Assembly (NCBI RefSeq): GCF_037975245.1
Contig: NC_092581.1
Coordinates: 2,614,001 to 2,678,000, forward strand
Direction: 5' to 3'
Origin: Apostichopus japonicus
Lineage: Eukaryota; Echinodermata; Holothuroidea; Aspidochirotida; Stichopodidae
Length of the DNA stretch: 64,000 nt
Each line of letters opens with the position of its first letter. The first letter of the stretch is position 1. The translations under genes and the position numbers were made by a program. A model generated the notes under the pieces. That model was not told where the DNA came from. It worked only from the letters and a program-made list of their open reading frames with translations, and did not search any database. This document shows, in pieces, positions 23,161 to 35,673 of the stretch.

Positions 23161-26100
23161 TCATTTTGAACAGTTAGGAATATGTGTTAATAGCCAGGTA
23201 ACTATACGATGTTATCTTCCTTTTTATTAACAATTAGAATAACTTAAAAATTGCAAAGAATAGTGTAAATTTTGCAATTTTCGTTCAAATATTTTAGCCA
23301 AAGACTGGTAGTAGCTAGCAGACGTTATTCAGAATTTGTGTGAATGTAATATTTCGGAAATTTGCTGGAAATGTTAAAATTTGGAACAATTCCAAATGTG
23401 TTTGATATATATCTGTATTACTCCAACCAATACATATGTCTGTGAATTGCTGAATCGATAAAATCAGTGTATGACCCTTAAAACAATTTGCAGTGAATTT
23501 TTATTATTAGTTCTAATTTTATGCTTAAAATGATTTCATTTCAGCTTGAATTGATGAATTATGGGTTTTGTCTCATATTTAATAAATGGAATCCACAAAA
23601 CTTGTTGCAAAATTTGTAAAGAATGAATTTGATTACTTCATTATTCTCTTGAAAATTGTTAACAAAATGAAAGATATTTGAAACTTTGACAGCACTATGA
23701 GTCTGTAACGTTGTCATGGGAATCACTGCTCCAGTTAAGAACCGGTCATTTTTGCATGTACAAAGGAATGCCAAATGACAGGTAAAGTCTCCATACAGTA
23801 TTACATTTTAAATCAAGTTATCTCCTGTTATTTGCAGAATTTGTGATACATTCAATAAACTATGCCGAGAATAGTTTCCCCGTCTTCCCCTGATGTTTGC
23901 AAAATTACAGGTATTATTTTCTCTGTGCAGTGTATGAGTAAAGAACTTTGAATCTATATTGAAAAACCTAATTTTTAATGGTATATATGCAAATTTTGTT
24001 TTCTTGGAATAGAAATGAAATAGAAAAGCATAAAATTGATGTGGAACATGACATGAAGTTTTCTTCAAATAAACTGTGAAAAGAAAAAAAAACTTGTAAG
24101 TGCCATGACAAGCAATGAAGCAGTGACAAAGCAAGGATTCACAGAATAGGAGGCCCCAAAGATAAGCATGGGTAGATCACGAAATGTGGTGACATTACTA
24201 CCAGAATGGCAGTGCATAGAGAAAACCAAGTTAAATGTAAGGGACAAGGCGCACTAAGGGTGCTACAATCGAGAATGAGTATTGTCCCCGATAGTTTTAG
24301 TTAGAATAAATTCTATTCAAAAGACGACCATGGGTCACCCTCTCCTTCCTCCTTGCATCCACCAGGACTTTTTCACTGAACCCAAAATTTTAAATTGTTA
24401 GATAATTGCACTCTGGGACTCATTCCCCCCAACCCCACCCCCACCCCACCAGATATGATTACCATAATAAACATATAAAGCCTTCGCTCAAGTAGAAATC
24501 ACCTCATGATTTTTACGGAAATTTCTTCGTATTATTACCAGTAAGTCAAGAGGGTAAGGAGGAGGGATGGTGGGGTGAGGGTTAATGGTTGCTGCAGGGG
24601 GTAATGGTTGCTGCAAGGGGTGATGTTTGATTCAACAAACAATGTAACAGCTTTTAAATCATATAAAAAATCAAATCCAAGAAAATCACAAATTCAGTAC
24701 AAATGTAGAAATTAGTTATGTTCTTCTTTTCAACATTGTATTCGAAAAGACAACTTGAGATGACACATTTTCATTTCGCTATACACTTAGTAAGATATCA
24801 TATCTCTGCTTAGAGCAGATGAGAAAAAAACAAAACAATTTAATATACAGAAACGGAAAAAAATTACATAAATAAACCAATTTAATTTTCCAAAACCTAC
24901 AAAGCAACTTAAACACATTATTCCTTCTTTTTTTATTTCAATTTTTCTTTTGTAATAATTTCAAGCAATATTTATAGAAATTGACAACAGTTGAAAGGCA
25001 ATGTTTCCCAACAATGCATTAAAACCCATCTCAAGTTTTGTGTTTATCGAGGAGTTAACCCTACTGTAATAAAAAATAAATTGCCACTGGGAAATATGAA
25101 AAGAAAAGAAAGTACCTTTCAAATTGAATACCATTGCCAGTCAAGATGAAATAAACTATAATTGACACAAAAGGGGGGGGGGGGGGGCTGGGGGATAACA
25201 AATTTATCAATAATAATAATAGGGGAACAGGGGCAGGTGTTTTAGATTAAAAGCACACTTTTCATTTTGCTATAGTAATCACAGCATAACAAAAACAAGT
25301 AGCTCTCCAAACTACCTTTATCAACTTCTACTTCCAACGAGACTACATAACCTATCAAAAGTTCGAAGTTCCCTCTCTCTAGCCTAACTTTCACCGACCC
25401 CCCTCCCCCCACCCCAACTCACCATTTCATCATCATCTGCTAACAGAATACAATAAAGTTTGAATAGAGTAAGCACAAACTATAAAGTGCAAAACATTTG
25501 TATAGAATTATTATGAAAACAATTGCTGGTGTTGTCAAGGAGTTTAAAATCATGAATTCATTTTTCAAAGAATACTTCCTGCTATGAGTATTTCAAAATC
25601 AAACATTTGACAATCCTGGACAAAAACTGTTACTTCTTTTAACATATGCGGAATACGTTAATCTGCCAAGGTTTCATTTATACTTAATAAGCAAAAAATG
25701 GCTGCAAAAAGATTTCTCAATGAATAGTTAATAACATTTAATCATCAAGTAATTAACTAACTACCTTTGTTTCATTAAAAACCATAGCTACCAACCATAA
25801 TTTTCAAAGAGTTTAGAAAATAGTTAAAAACCTGAAAATGTTGGCAAGTTTGATTTTTATACCAGTACCAAGAAAGAAAACAAATAAGTCCATAAAGCCA
25901 AAACATACAATGAGACCAGAAACTATAAACCAGAGCTAAATACTTTCTTTTAACTTCTAACCCCTGAACTTACTGGAACAATGTCATGAGTGGGGCTATT
26001 TCGAAGGGAAAAAAATATATCAATAATTGGTTGAAATGTCAGACATTTTTTTTTTCTTTCTTGTATCATGAGATAGTGGACTTTGATAGTATAAATCCAT

Positions 26101-29100
26101 CGAGTTTTACAGCCACAGATTCCTAAAGCAGTCAGTTTTTAACTTTTTCATGCCAGTGTCTTGCGATAAACAACCCTGAACATCGTAATCCTAACCCACA
26201 GGTAGGTAACGTGCAACCCACTGAGCAAACTTTCTGTAATTCCGCAAGGTTTTCAAAACTCTATAAATGCGGCCCCTTGGAAACTTTTCGCCGAGGCAAA
26301 ACACAAAATATGTTTTCCACAAGTGTCCTAGCGACTAAAAAAGTTCACCTTGGCCCGGCAGATCGACGTCGGCATATCAAAGTATTAAATCAGGATATGT
26401 GTGTTTCCATTTCAATCAGACATTCCACTTGGTCTTGCATCAGATAAGAAAAAAGGTTAGCACAAAAAAATTGTATCCGCACGACATGTTAGTCGGAACG
26501 AAACGTAATCATTTAATTGCTCCCTAATTATATATTAATGACTGTTAAGAGCTAGGCAAGTGTCTTTTAGGTTTTATCCATGATGAGAGCATACATTTAC
26601 AATAACATCTCTTGCAAGCTGGCGACAAAATGCCAAAACACTGCTTTATAAAAAATTTACGTTTACTTTGAAATACTTTTCTCTTTCGTTTTTCGTTTCT
26701 CTTTGTTTTTTCCTGCTTTCGTCATGACTGCATTCCACAAACTAAATAAACCTCTTTTTGATTCATGTCTTGTGATAATGGAACAAAATATTAATTTAAT
26801 ATTACTTGATGAGTACAGTGAACAACGACTACAACACAAACGGACATATCTGTCATAACCACTTTGGCCGACTCCGAGAAATTTTGACCAAATACGAGTG
26901 CAGAACAATTGCAGATATTTTATATCTGAAAAGTTATCTGCAGTTTCTTGTTTTGTTTAGTTTTTAGTATTCTCAGTTGAATAATTGAACCGACAAGGAG
27001 CTGTCCAGAAGCAACGGACATTTAATCCCAAAAGTAAAAATCTTATACCAGCAATACGACTGGGGGTTCCTGAGCAGGGCAGCTAATTCACAATGTGCAA
27101 AGAAAACAATAACTCCTACCCAATGCTTTCAAACAGTACATTCACTAAATGGTTTCCCATTGAAAATGTTTCACATTAAATGCATAGTTTGGAAGATAAC
27201 TTTAGTTTTTAAATACTAAATGTAACAGCAAAATTGCTCAAAAACTATTTTAATATGAAAAAAAAGAAAATACTGTTAACACTCACAACAAGAAATGTTT
27301 ATAACAAATAATTGCTTTGTGCCTAATTATGTTTCTCCTGTTGTGCTACTAATTGTCAGTAAACCACCAACCGTGTAGAAAATTGTTTTAAAAAAAAAAA
27401 AATTGTAAAATCTAAGGCTGTTTACCACCAAAAAATGATTTATAAAACTTTCAATTAATCGATAAACTCGGGATTAATTTGTGGATCAAATTGTGGCATC
27501 GGAGATCAAATAATATCTACTTATCATCTAGATATTCCTTGCTGCAGCCTCTTGTAAACGCATCAAAAAGATGAGATCGTGATTGAAAATAATAAATTCC
27601 TATAAGACAAGATTCCGTAAATATATATATATATATATATCAGTTTTTTGCCAGCCTAATGAAACAGTATAAAATATCAGTGATCAGTATTTGACTGTTG
27701 TTGACTCAAGAGGTGCACAACTTTACATCTTTTGTTATAATATTTGTATTGTGCCCCTCCCTAACCCCCCCCCTCCCTTACCCCCCATCCCAACCAATCC
27801 AACATACACCAAACACTATCTGTTACATTATCCATGATCTTTCATAGCAAAGGTCTACCTACAAAGTTTAACGAGAGCATTAATAGGAGCATTTATACGG
27901 CCAGTTTCAGCCACAGGCACCCACACAGGATTGCAATATGAAAACTGTGATTACCTTTCTTTAATATATCGGTGTAAGGGAAGTTTTGACTGCAAGATTC
28001 TTGCCGCCTAATAAATGATTTTCAGACTAATGTTTTAGACTATTGGTAAGATGAGAAAGTTGTTCGGGACAACAACAAATGTTTGACTGTGAGATAGGAA
28101 TATTACATTTAAATACTTGTTATTGAACTGTTAATTGGGTGAGACACAGAAATTGGTGGTTCATTTGATGAAATTGGTACAAAATTTGGGCATCATTCCC
28201 AAAAAAGGCTTTTAGGTTATAGAGATTAGCTACTTGCTTGGAAACTATTGATTCAAAATAAAGTTATTATCTCCTAAACACATCAGAAACCTTACTCAAG
28301 CCGTTGCACCTGTGGTTTGATAATATCTCAAACGGCATGATACATTCTCTTTTAATATCACAAACCAACTGTCCAAACACATGCCATCCAACAAACCAGA
28401 CCGTAAAAACCTGCATGTCCAACCTAGTTTTTTTTTAAAAAACCAACACTGCCTGCTTTTGCATAAAACAAGTGACCACGAAAATTACCCGTAAAGAGCC
28501 GATTCAGTCACAATGTGGCAGAGCTGTGGACTTACTCCAAAAACCAACACAGGCAAAATAAAGATATATATAGGCACACAAAACTCTCCGTAGGTTTTCG
28601 AAAATTGGCAGTGAAGATGTGCTTGTTTTCATTCCGTGGATTACAGACCATCTAACTCAATCCTTCCAGGTGAAACGACGGATAAATTTATCCAAACGTT
28701 TGGAGTCACCGGTCTAAAAGAAGCTCTTTTGCAGTCATGAAGTTACAAAAACCAATCAATCCTCTAACTGTCAGTCTTGTCTCTGACAATATCTTCTAGA
28801 TATTCGAGAGAGGCAACCTTTGCCCAATTATGTATTTCAATCTCTTATTTCAATCTAAATTTCGTCTTTCCTAGTGCTACCTTAAAGTGGACCACAGGTA
28901 GCAAATTATGTTTCTCTGTTCATACCATCTTTCTTTTAACCGATTGATTTCATCCAAATTTGACAAAGAGCTACAATGGATAGAAGCGGTTTCATCGCAA
29001 AGATGCTGTCTGAAGAAACGGGGAGACGCGTCACGGAAACCAGATGTCTTTTCACATTTTGTGTGCATGTGACTTTTTAATCCATTAATTTGTTCCTGAA

Positions 29101-29479
29101 TGGTTGTTAATACCAAAATTTAGTTTCCAATCTGACATAAATTAGAGGGGTAACCATCAGAACCTGACAACAAACACATCGTTCACCTCCAACTGATCTT
29201 ATTCTTTCAACCTCTCATGACAACAATCAGAATTAAATCTTCCTCCGACAACTAGTCCTCCTCCACCGACAATCGCTTTCAAGAGCATACCAGTTTCTTT
29301 TAACCAACAACTAATTAAATTTTTTGACTTCCTAAAGACATCCCTAACTTCATGAAGGTATCAAATTCCCAAATGGAAAGTGTCATATGTTTTAACACAA
29401 ATTTACTATTAAAATTTGAGGTTTTTTTTGATTGGCATATTTATGCAAATTTCCCGATTTTGTTCTTTTGGGTACTTCC

Positions 29480-29990
29480 AAAACTCTGTTCAAATACAGT
29501 ATTGCATCCATACCTCTATGACTGTTACCTTCAAACACATACATAAGACAGTGTATTAAATCCATACTCCTCAGGTGTATTACCTAACATCTAGTAATAA
29601 TGTATTACTCTCTGATCCTCCCTTCACTACTATTAACCAACTTGGCCAAAAATGTCTCAAATTCAGACTCTTTTGAGAGTATTACCTAAAAGCATTATTC
29701 CAAAAAGAGATATTTTTCCAGATATTGAACTTAATTCATACTAGTTTCCTCAAGTAACTAAGAAAAAAATAATTCTCTAAATACTGTATGAAGTTCATAC
29801 TCCTTTTAAGTATTACCTTAATACATAATCAAAACACTGTATTGAAGTCATACTCACTTGAGCTACCAGAAAAATACACGGCTTAGATATTGTATTCCAT
29901 CAATACTCTTTCTTACAATACCTAACCTGCATTTTTCAAGATACTGTATTTTAAATCATCGTCTTTTGTATTCTTATTTTTATTATTATT
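29480..29990. repeat. Degenerate minisatellite, period about 58 bp
   Basis: A loose consensus (ATACTGTATT, then CATACTC, then TATTACCT) returns at about 29495, 29551, 29610, 29660, 29722, 29783, 29840, 29897 and 29941. The phase is regular but the copies are heavily diverged, so the array is old. Confidence 0.65.
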
Positions 29991-30085
29991 ATACCTTGTC
30001 TATCACTTCACTTACAGCTGTATCTAACACTTCGTCCTAAGTTGAAAGACACAAACTCGCTAATAAACAGTACCACACCTTGATC

Positions 30086-30109
30086 ATCTCTCTCTCTCTC
30101 TCTCTCTCT
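30086..30109. repeat. (TC)n microsatellite
   Basis: About twelve TC units. Confidence 0.9.
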
Positions 30110-30399
30110 AAATTTTACAATATATGACAAATTCCTCCCTATCAGCTGACAAAGCTTTACATCATCCATATTCATCAAAGTGATGATTTTTCTCTGCATA
30201 TGTATGACCTTCCTTTCCAAAGGTCAATATGGCTGCTCTACATAGTCATTCATTGATCAGACATATCAAGTCGTGCATATGCATGAAGCCTTTCAGAACT
30301 ACCATTTTTTTTCTCCTTCCATGGGCCACTTCCTCGTGGACTCATCCTGAACCTTTCGCCACCAAGAGTGGGATTGTTCAAATGAAGTCAGCATTTGTC

Positions 30400-30760
30400 A
30401 GGAGAAGGGATTACACCCCATCGAGATTGCCTACACCCCATAAACACCGTCTGATTACCCATTATCTGAGACCACACCATCGACGCTGTCTGGCACCCAA
30501 TCAACTTTGACTGGCACGGATTGAAACCTTTCCTGACATTCTCTGACTTACATACATTTTCAACAGCATTTTTAGGCACCCCTTCAACACTGAATGACAC
30601 CCAACTAACCTCATCAACACTTTCTGAACACTCTCTCAACACCAACTGACACCCAAGTGACACCCAAGTGACAGTGACTACATGCCCAGTGACACTGTCG
30701 GACAACTCGCCCAATCTCTACTGACGTAAACTGGCACCCAACTAACCAGCCTGTGCACTT
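30400..30760. repeat. Degenerate minisatellite with CAACAC / TGACACCCAA words
   Basis: Words such as CTGACACCCAAGTGACA, TCAACACTGAATGACACCCA and TGGCACCCAACTAACC recur every 30-35 bp with many changes. It lies just downstream (in LATS sense) of the LATS stop codon and may fall in its 3' UTR. Confidence 0.55.
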
Positions 30761-31052
30761 TGACTTCCCACCTGTTGTACTCATTTTAACGACACTTTTC
30801 TTTCTCTACGCCGCCGGCATGTGATAATTAGAACACGATGTTGATGTTTACGATGGGAGATCTTCCATGCAGGAGTATGCAGCAGAAAAGGGTGTCTCGC
30901 ACTGGGCCGATTGGTACCACCAATCTACCCAGATTAACTGGTGGCGTACCTCTGGGGTAGCACCGAAGGAGATACCAGCTCCCTGGCGCTGCCACCCGAG
31001 CATCCACCTCCACTCAAAGTAGCGGTCAACGATCATGACCGTTCGACCCTCC

Positions 31053-34000
31053 TTAGACGTAGACCGGTTCTTGCGGTTCGCTGGCCTTTGTGGTCTCCGC
31101 CTCCAAGTCCTCCCGGTTGATCGGCGTCTGCGGGGGGAAGTCAAAGTTCATCCTCATGGGGGTGGAATAGGGGTGTCCCCCGTCGTCAAAGAACCTCCTA
31201 AACGTGAACTCGAAGAAGGCGTGTTCCGTCTGCCGGTGGTTGCCTTTCGACTTGTGGTTCTTGTGGTTGCCGTTGCTCTCTGAACTGCCCCAACTCGACG
31301 AGGAGCCCCGGAGCTTGTCCGGAGAGACGGGGTCAAAGTTGGAGGTGTCTGTTGGAAACCGTATCGTCGGCTTGTAAGGGGCCTCCGCGTCCCGAATGTT
31401 CTTTGTGAAGTCGACACTCTTCAGGAAAGGGTGGTGCTTGATCTGGTGGGCGCCTAACCGTTCCTCCGCGTTGGTACACAGCTCGAGGATGAGTTTCTCG
31501 GCTTCAGGCGACAGTTTGGCGATGCGGGGTATCTTGAGTGTTTCCCTCCAATTGATGACCTGGTGGGAAAACAGACAAGGCAGATGCAGCAACCAAAACA
31601 GAACATGACTGTATATCTGAAACGTTCACATTTGATTTGGGAAACTTAACTTACACAGACGTAGACTAAAAATGCATGTATTGTTTTCTACGTGGTGTTC
31701 TAGACTGCCTTTCACAGTCATGGAAATCTTGAGCTTAAATATATTTGTTTTTTTAAAAGTTTTTCTCCACGTCCCTTCCCACGACCCCTTACCCCTTCTC
31801 CCTTTTCCTCACCCCTATCTCTTCCTCCACATGAGAAGAGAAAGATACAGGTATTCTAGACACACTCTAGAATTGTGAATTAAAAAGTTAAAAAACTCTG
31901 ACATGTTTCATTTCTTTGAGAAATAGACAAAACTTATTCACAGAATTTTACCACTTTTTTTTCTATTTATTTCAACTTTTTTTTTTACTTAAATGGGGTG
32001 GGGATGGGAGGGGGATTTCATATTTAATTTTGGATTTGGTATTTCAATAACATAACTTTTCTATCCATACTCTGTCAGCATTTTATGTTTTTGTATACAG
32101 GGGTAGGGTTGTAGTAACTTCTTCCAGATTTTTGTTTCTGTAACCTCTGTGAGGTATGACCCTCATTAGAGAGGCCCCAGTTTAATTTTCAATGTTTACA
32201 CAAAACGCTGGTCTCAGAAGTATTCATTTCAGGGATAGGGATACCGAATCCAGAGAATTTCAAACTGCCTAACTTTGATCTTATCACCACCTGACACAAT
32301 TACGTGGGCCCTCCCCAGATCGAGAGCACACCTTTGGCCTCTTCTGTCGTCACCTGCACATTCTCTTAGATGGTAGCAACATGAGGGGGAAGTCCTGAGA
32401 TTAAGACAATCAGCTCCAAATGACTGGCATTCATGATTGATGTAGAATTCACAAAGGAGCTTTGCCAAATTTGGCATCTGTCTCAGTGAAAGATGAGGTC
32501 AAAGTTCACAAGATATAATCCTCTTTTATGTTTATTCTTTCTTTAGCTTTTGTTCCTTCAAACAAGTACGTGCGGAAGGTCTTTTGTTTTCAGCAATGTT
32601 GGTTAAAATTCCAGTAAAAGCTAAACCTGGATTTCTCATTAGTGTTGCTTTAGCTCATTTCTTTCACAGACATGATAATATTTCGTAAAATACCTGAATG
32701 AAAGCAGAAATTTTTATTTTTATTAAAATGGGCTCCTCCTTTTTTATATTCTTTTTTCCTTACTTCTTCTTTTACAGAGAAAAACCCATGGATTTTAAGT
32801 TTTCCAACGTATATTTGCTCAAATTAGTGAAACAGAAAGTGCAGAATCTACTATACACCTTCATGGCAAAATAGAAAACAAGGTTAGTTGTTATCTTGGT
32901 CTTCACACGCCTCTAAATCATTACAAAAATTAGAATTTTTGTCTTTTTAGACATCAAAATGGTGCAATTCTGAGATATAGTAATTATTTTTCTTTTGCCA
33001 ATTTTTATACCACCCGTGCTTCATCCCTGAACATTTTCTGGGGAGAATGCTTTGCCTCTCCCCTTGCCACCCTCCCCCTCCCCCCCCCCACCTCCATGTC
33101 AAGATTAAAGAAGACCAGAAATCTATTCAAAATGAACAAGCTCTGCTTTTTAATACCTTCCACTGAGTTTGGTCCGGTCGTTCAGCAAGGAAAGGAGGCT
33201 GCCCCACTAACATCTCGTACAGGATCACCCCTACGCTCCACCAGTCACACGATTGCGTATAACCTGCACAACAAAATACACAGAGTTAAAGGGACTCAGT
33301 TATGACCAGGGAATGACTTGGCGTTAAGGTTTCGCACATATCTTTTATGAGATTATGAGACGCAAAAACATTATGTAACAATAAATGCTATCTATCTTCA
33401 CAAATTGGTGTCAAACTTTCCTTTTTAATTTTAACGTATGCCACTTCTAGTCCACTGACATTCAGTACCCATTTGGTATCACTTTTCCATCTATACTTCC
33501 ATTCTTTCAACCACCCAGACTTCTAACTGAGAAGACCTTCTCTTTTTTTCCTTTTCATTTTTTAACATAATTTCTTTCTTTCTCTTATTTTTTCCCCTTT
33601 TTCTCTTCCTTTCTTACCTTCTCCTCCTCTTCTCTGCTTTAGCCTTCTTAGGTTTGAAACATTACAACCACAACATTATCCAGCTAACAGACTGAATTCC
33701 AATAACCATCTAACCATCCAAGCAAGGGATGCAACAAAATAACCCTCCAATAAGAAAAGGTTTTTTGAAATCCATGCCAACCAGACCCATACAACAAACA
33801 CAGGGCAGGAATCACAAGGGAAGCTGTGTAGCTATCCCTGGAAGGAGAGCATCTTGGTAAAAGAACACTTGAGACAACAGGGTGTTAAGAAGGGCAGGTT
33901 ACCAAAATAGTTTGCCCAGGCACAGCATTCACCCAGCTCTGACACTGTGCCGTAGAGTAGAAGTCATAAACATTAACGACTCATGACAATCCGTTTTTCT

Positions 34001-35673
34001 TTTTCACGAGCGGGCGCATCATGTGTTAGAGAGAGAAACGAAAACAAAACCAGCTGGCTACGTTGGAAGCCTGTGTCCTACATTTCACACTGCTTATATA
34101 CCACACAGAGTATGTTCCAACTATTTCAACATTTTCTTTCGGGGGAGTTGGTTGGAGAGACGAAGAAAAGAAGCCATTTTTTCGTAACTTCCTTTCTGTC
34201 AAATTGGAGTCTGATTTCTTTTGTTTTGTAATTTGCTTTGTTGCACAAGGCAGGTACAGTGTAATTGCGAAGAGGCGGAGACGTGGGAAGCGCAAAAAAC
34301 TTGAAATGACCTACAGGGATGTGCACAGGATTTCCTGAGTGCTGGGTATACTGATCGCTGTCCTGGGGGAGGGGTCTAAGGGGGAGGGGGTGTTGAGAAA
34401 TTTTTCGATTTTTGAAGGTGCTCAGATGCCAAATGCTGGCACTTGTTGTGTAGCTTTTTAAGCACATGTACACAAGTACTAGTTTTGCTAACAATTACAT
34501 TTTTTAAGTTTTTTGGAAATTTATGTTGAATATATTGTTAGGAATGTCGGGATTTCAGATGAAAATAGTGCTGGGCGGGATTCACAATTTAAGACAGTGC
34601 TGGGCGGTAATTTTTAGCGCTGGACGGGGCCGCCCGATGCCGCCCAGCGTGGGCACATCCCTGGACCTGTCTCTGACTACTTGCCTACTTTGGTGAGTAC
34701 TTCAGGTGCGATGTAGTTTGGCGTCCCCACCAGAGAGTGGGCCTTGAGCCTTTCTTTCTGCCTCTTCCGCCTCCTCTCCAGTGTCTTCAAGGGACGGTGG
34801 TTATTGATGTAACTACTTTCGCTACCGTTAAAATTGCACATGTCCTTCTCGTTGGCGTCGAATGGTTCCATGCTATCCTGCCTCCCGTGGCCGGCTGGGG
34901 ATGGATGAAAAGAGATATCGGTGATTTGATTACAGTGTAACTTATGAATGGGAGCAGAATACCAGTAGAAACAATTCCCCCCCCCCATTCAAAATGTTTT
35001 ATAATTATAATTACATAGTACTTTATGAATATATATGGTAATTCACTCTGGTGGAAAACATAAAGAAGGTTTCTGATATTAAACTCAAATTCTGATTTCA
35101 GACTTAAAAAAAAATTTAAAAAACACAAAAAAATTTTTTTTTTTTAAATATAAAAAAAATTAAAGACTCATATCAGCACATTAACTACTCACTCGTTTGG
35201 TAGTACTTTGAATCGTGTGTCCACCTGAAGCCTGTGCACAGGCCAAAGTCTGTGAGCTTTATGTGACCATTGCGATCCACCAGAATATTGTCCGGCTTGA
35301 TATCCCTATGAATGAAACCCATCTTATGTACACTCTCGATGGCCAGAGTCAGTTCGGCGATATAGAATCTAGCCAGTTCCTCGCTGAAGATCTCCTTGCG
35401 GATGAGCAGGCTCATCAGGTCCCCGCCCGGGATGTAGTCCATGACGTAATAGAGGTTGGAGCTATCCTGGAAGGAATAATACAGTTTCACCACCCAGTCG
35501 TTGTTCGCCTCCGCCAGGATGTCCCTCTCCGCTTTCACGTGGCCCACCTGGTTCCTCTGCAGGACGTCCGCCTTGCGGAGCGTCTTGATGGCGTACAGAG
35601 CGTTCGTGTCGCTCTTCCGGACTAATGCCACTTCCCCGAAGGCCCCGATACCCAACGTCTGGATTTTCTTGAA
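31053..35673 (-). CDS. LATS1: LATS kinase domain and AGC C-tail
   Basis: Glycine loop LGIGAFGEV, catalytic lysine in YAIK (about K894), HRDIKPDN (D988), [14 protein letters not shown] (D1006), the long NDR-type insert, and the activation-loop serine in [15 protein letters not shown] (about S1078, equivalent to human S909). The C-tail ends with [15 protein letters not shown], whose threonine (about T1249) is the MST/Hippo target equivalent to human T1079. All catalytic residues are present. Three introns interrupt this part, at 33264-34684 (GC-AG), 31560-33156 and 34895-35192. Confidence 0.97.

Larger units (their letters stand above)
23161..31052. other. Gene-free stretch between NDUFAF4 and LATS stop codon
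   Basis: AT-rich DNA with no ORF that resembles a protein and no splice-linked exons on either strand. Its right part may include the LATS 3' UTR, which would run leftward from 31052. It holds a 15-base G run near 25174, an AT dinucleotide run at 27618-27640, and two degenerate minisatellites at 29480-29990 and 30400-30760. Confidence 0.5.

Noticed and set aside
31035-31417. Overlapping frames opposite or beside the LATS C-terminal exon
   Set aside because: Alternative frames of a conserved coding exon.
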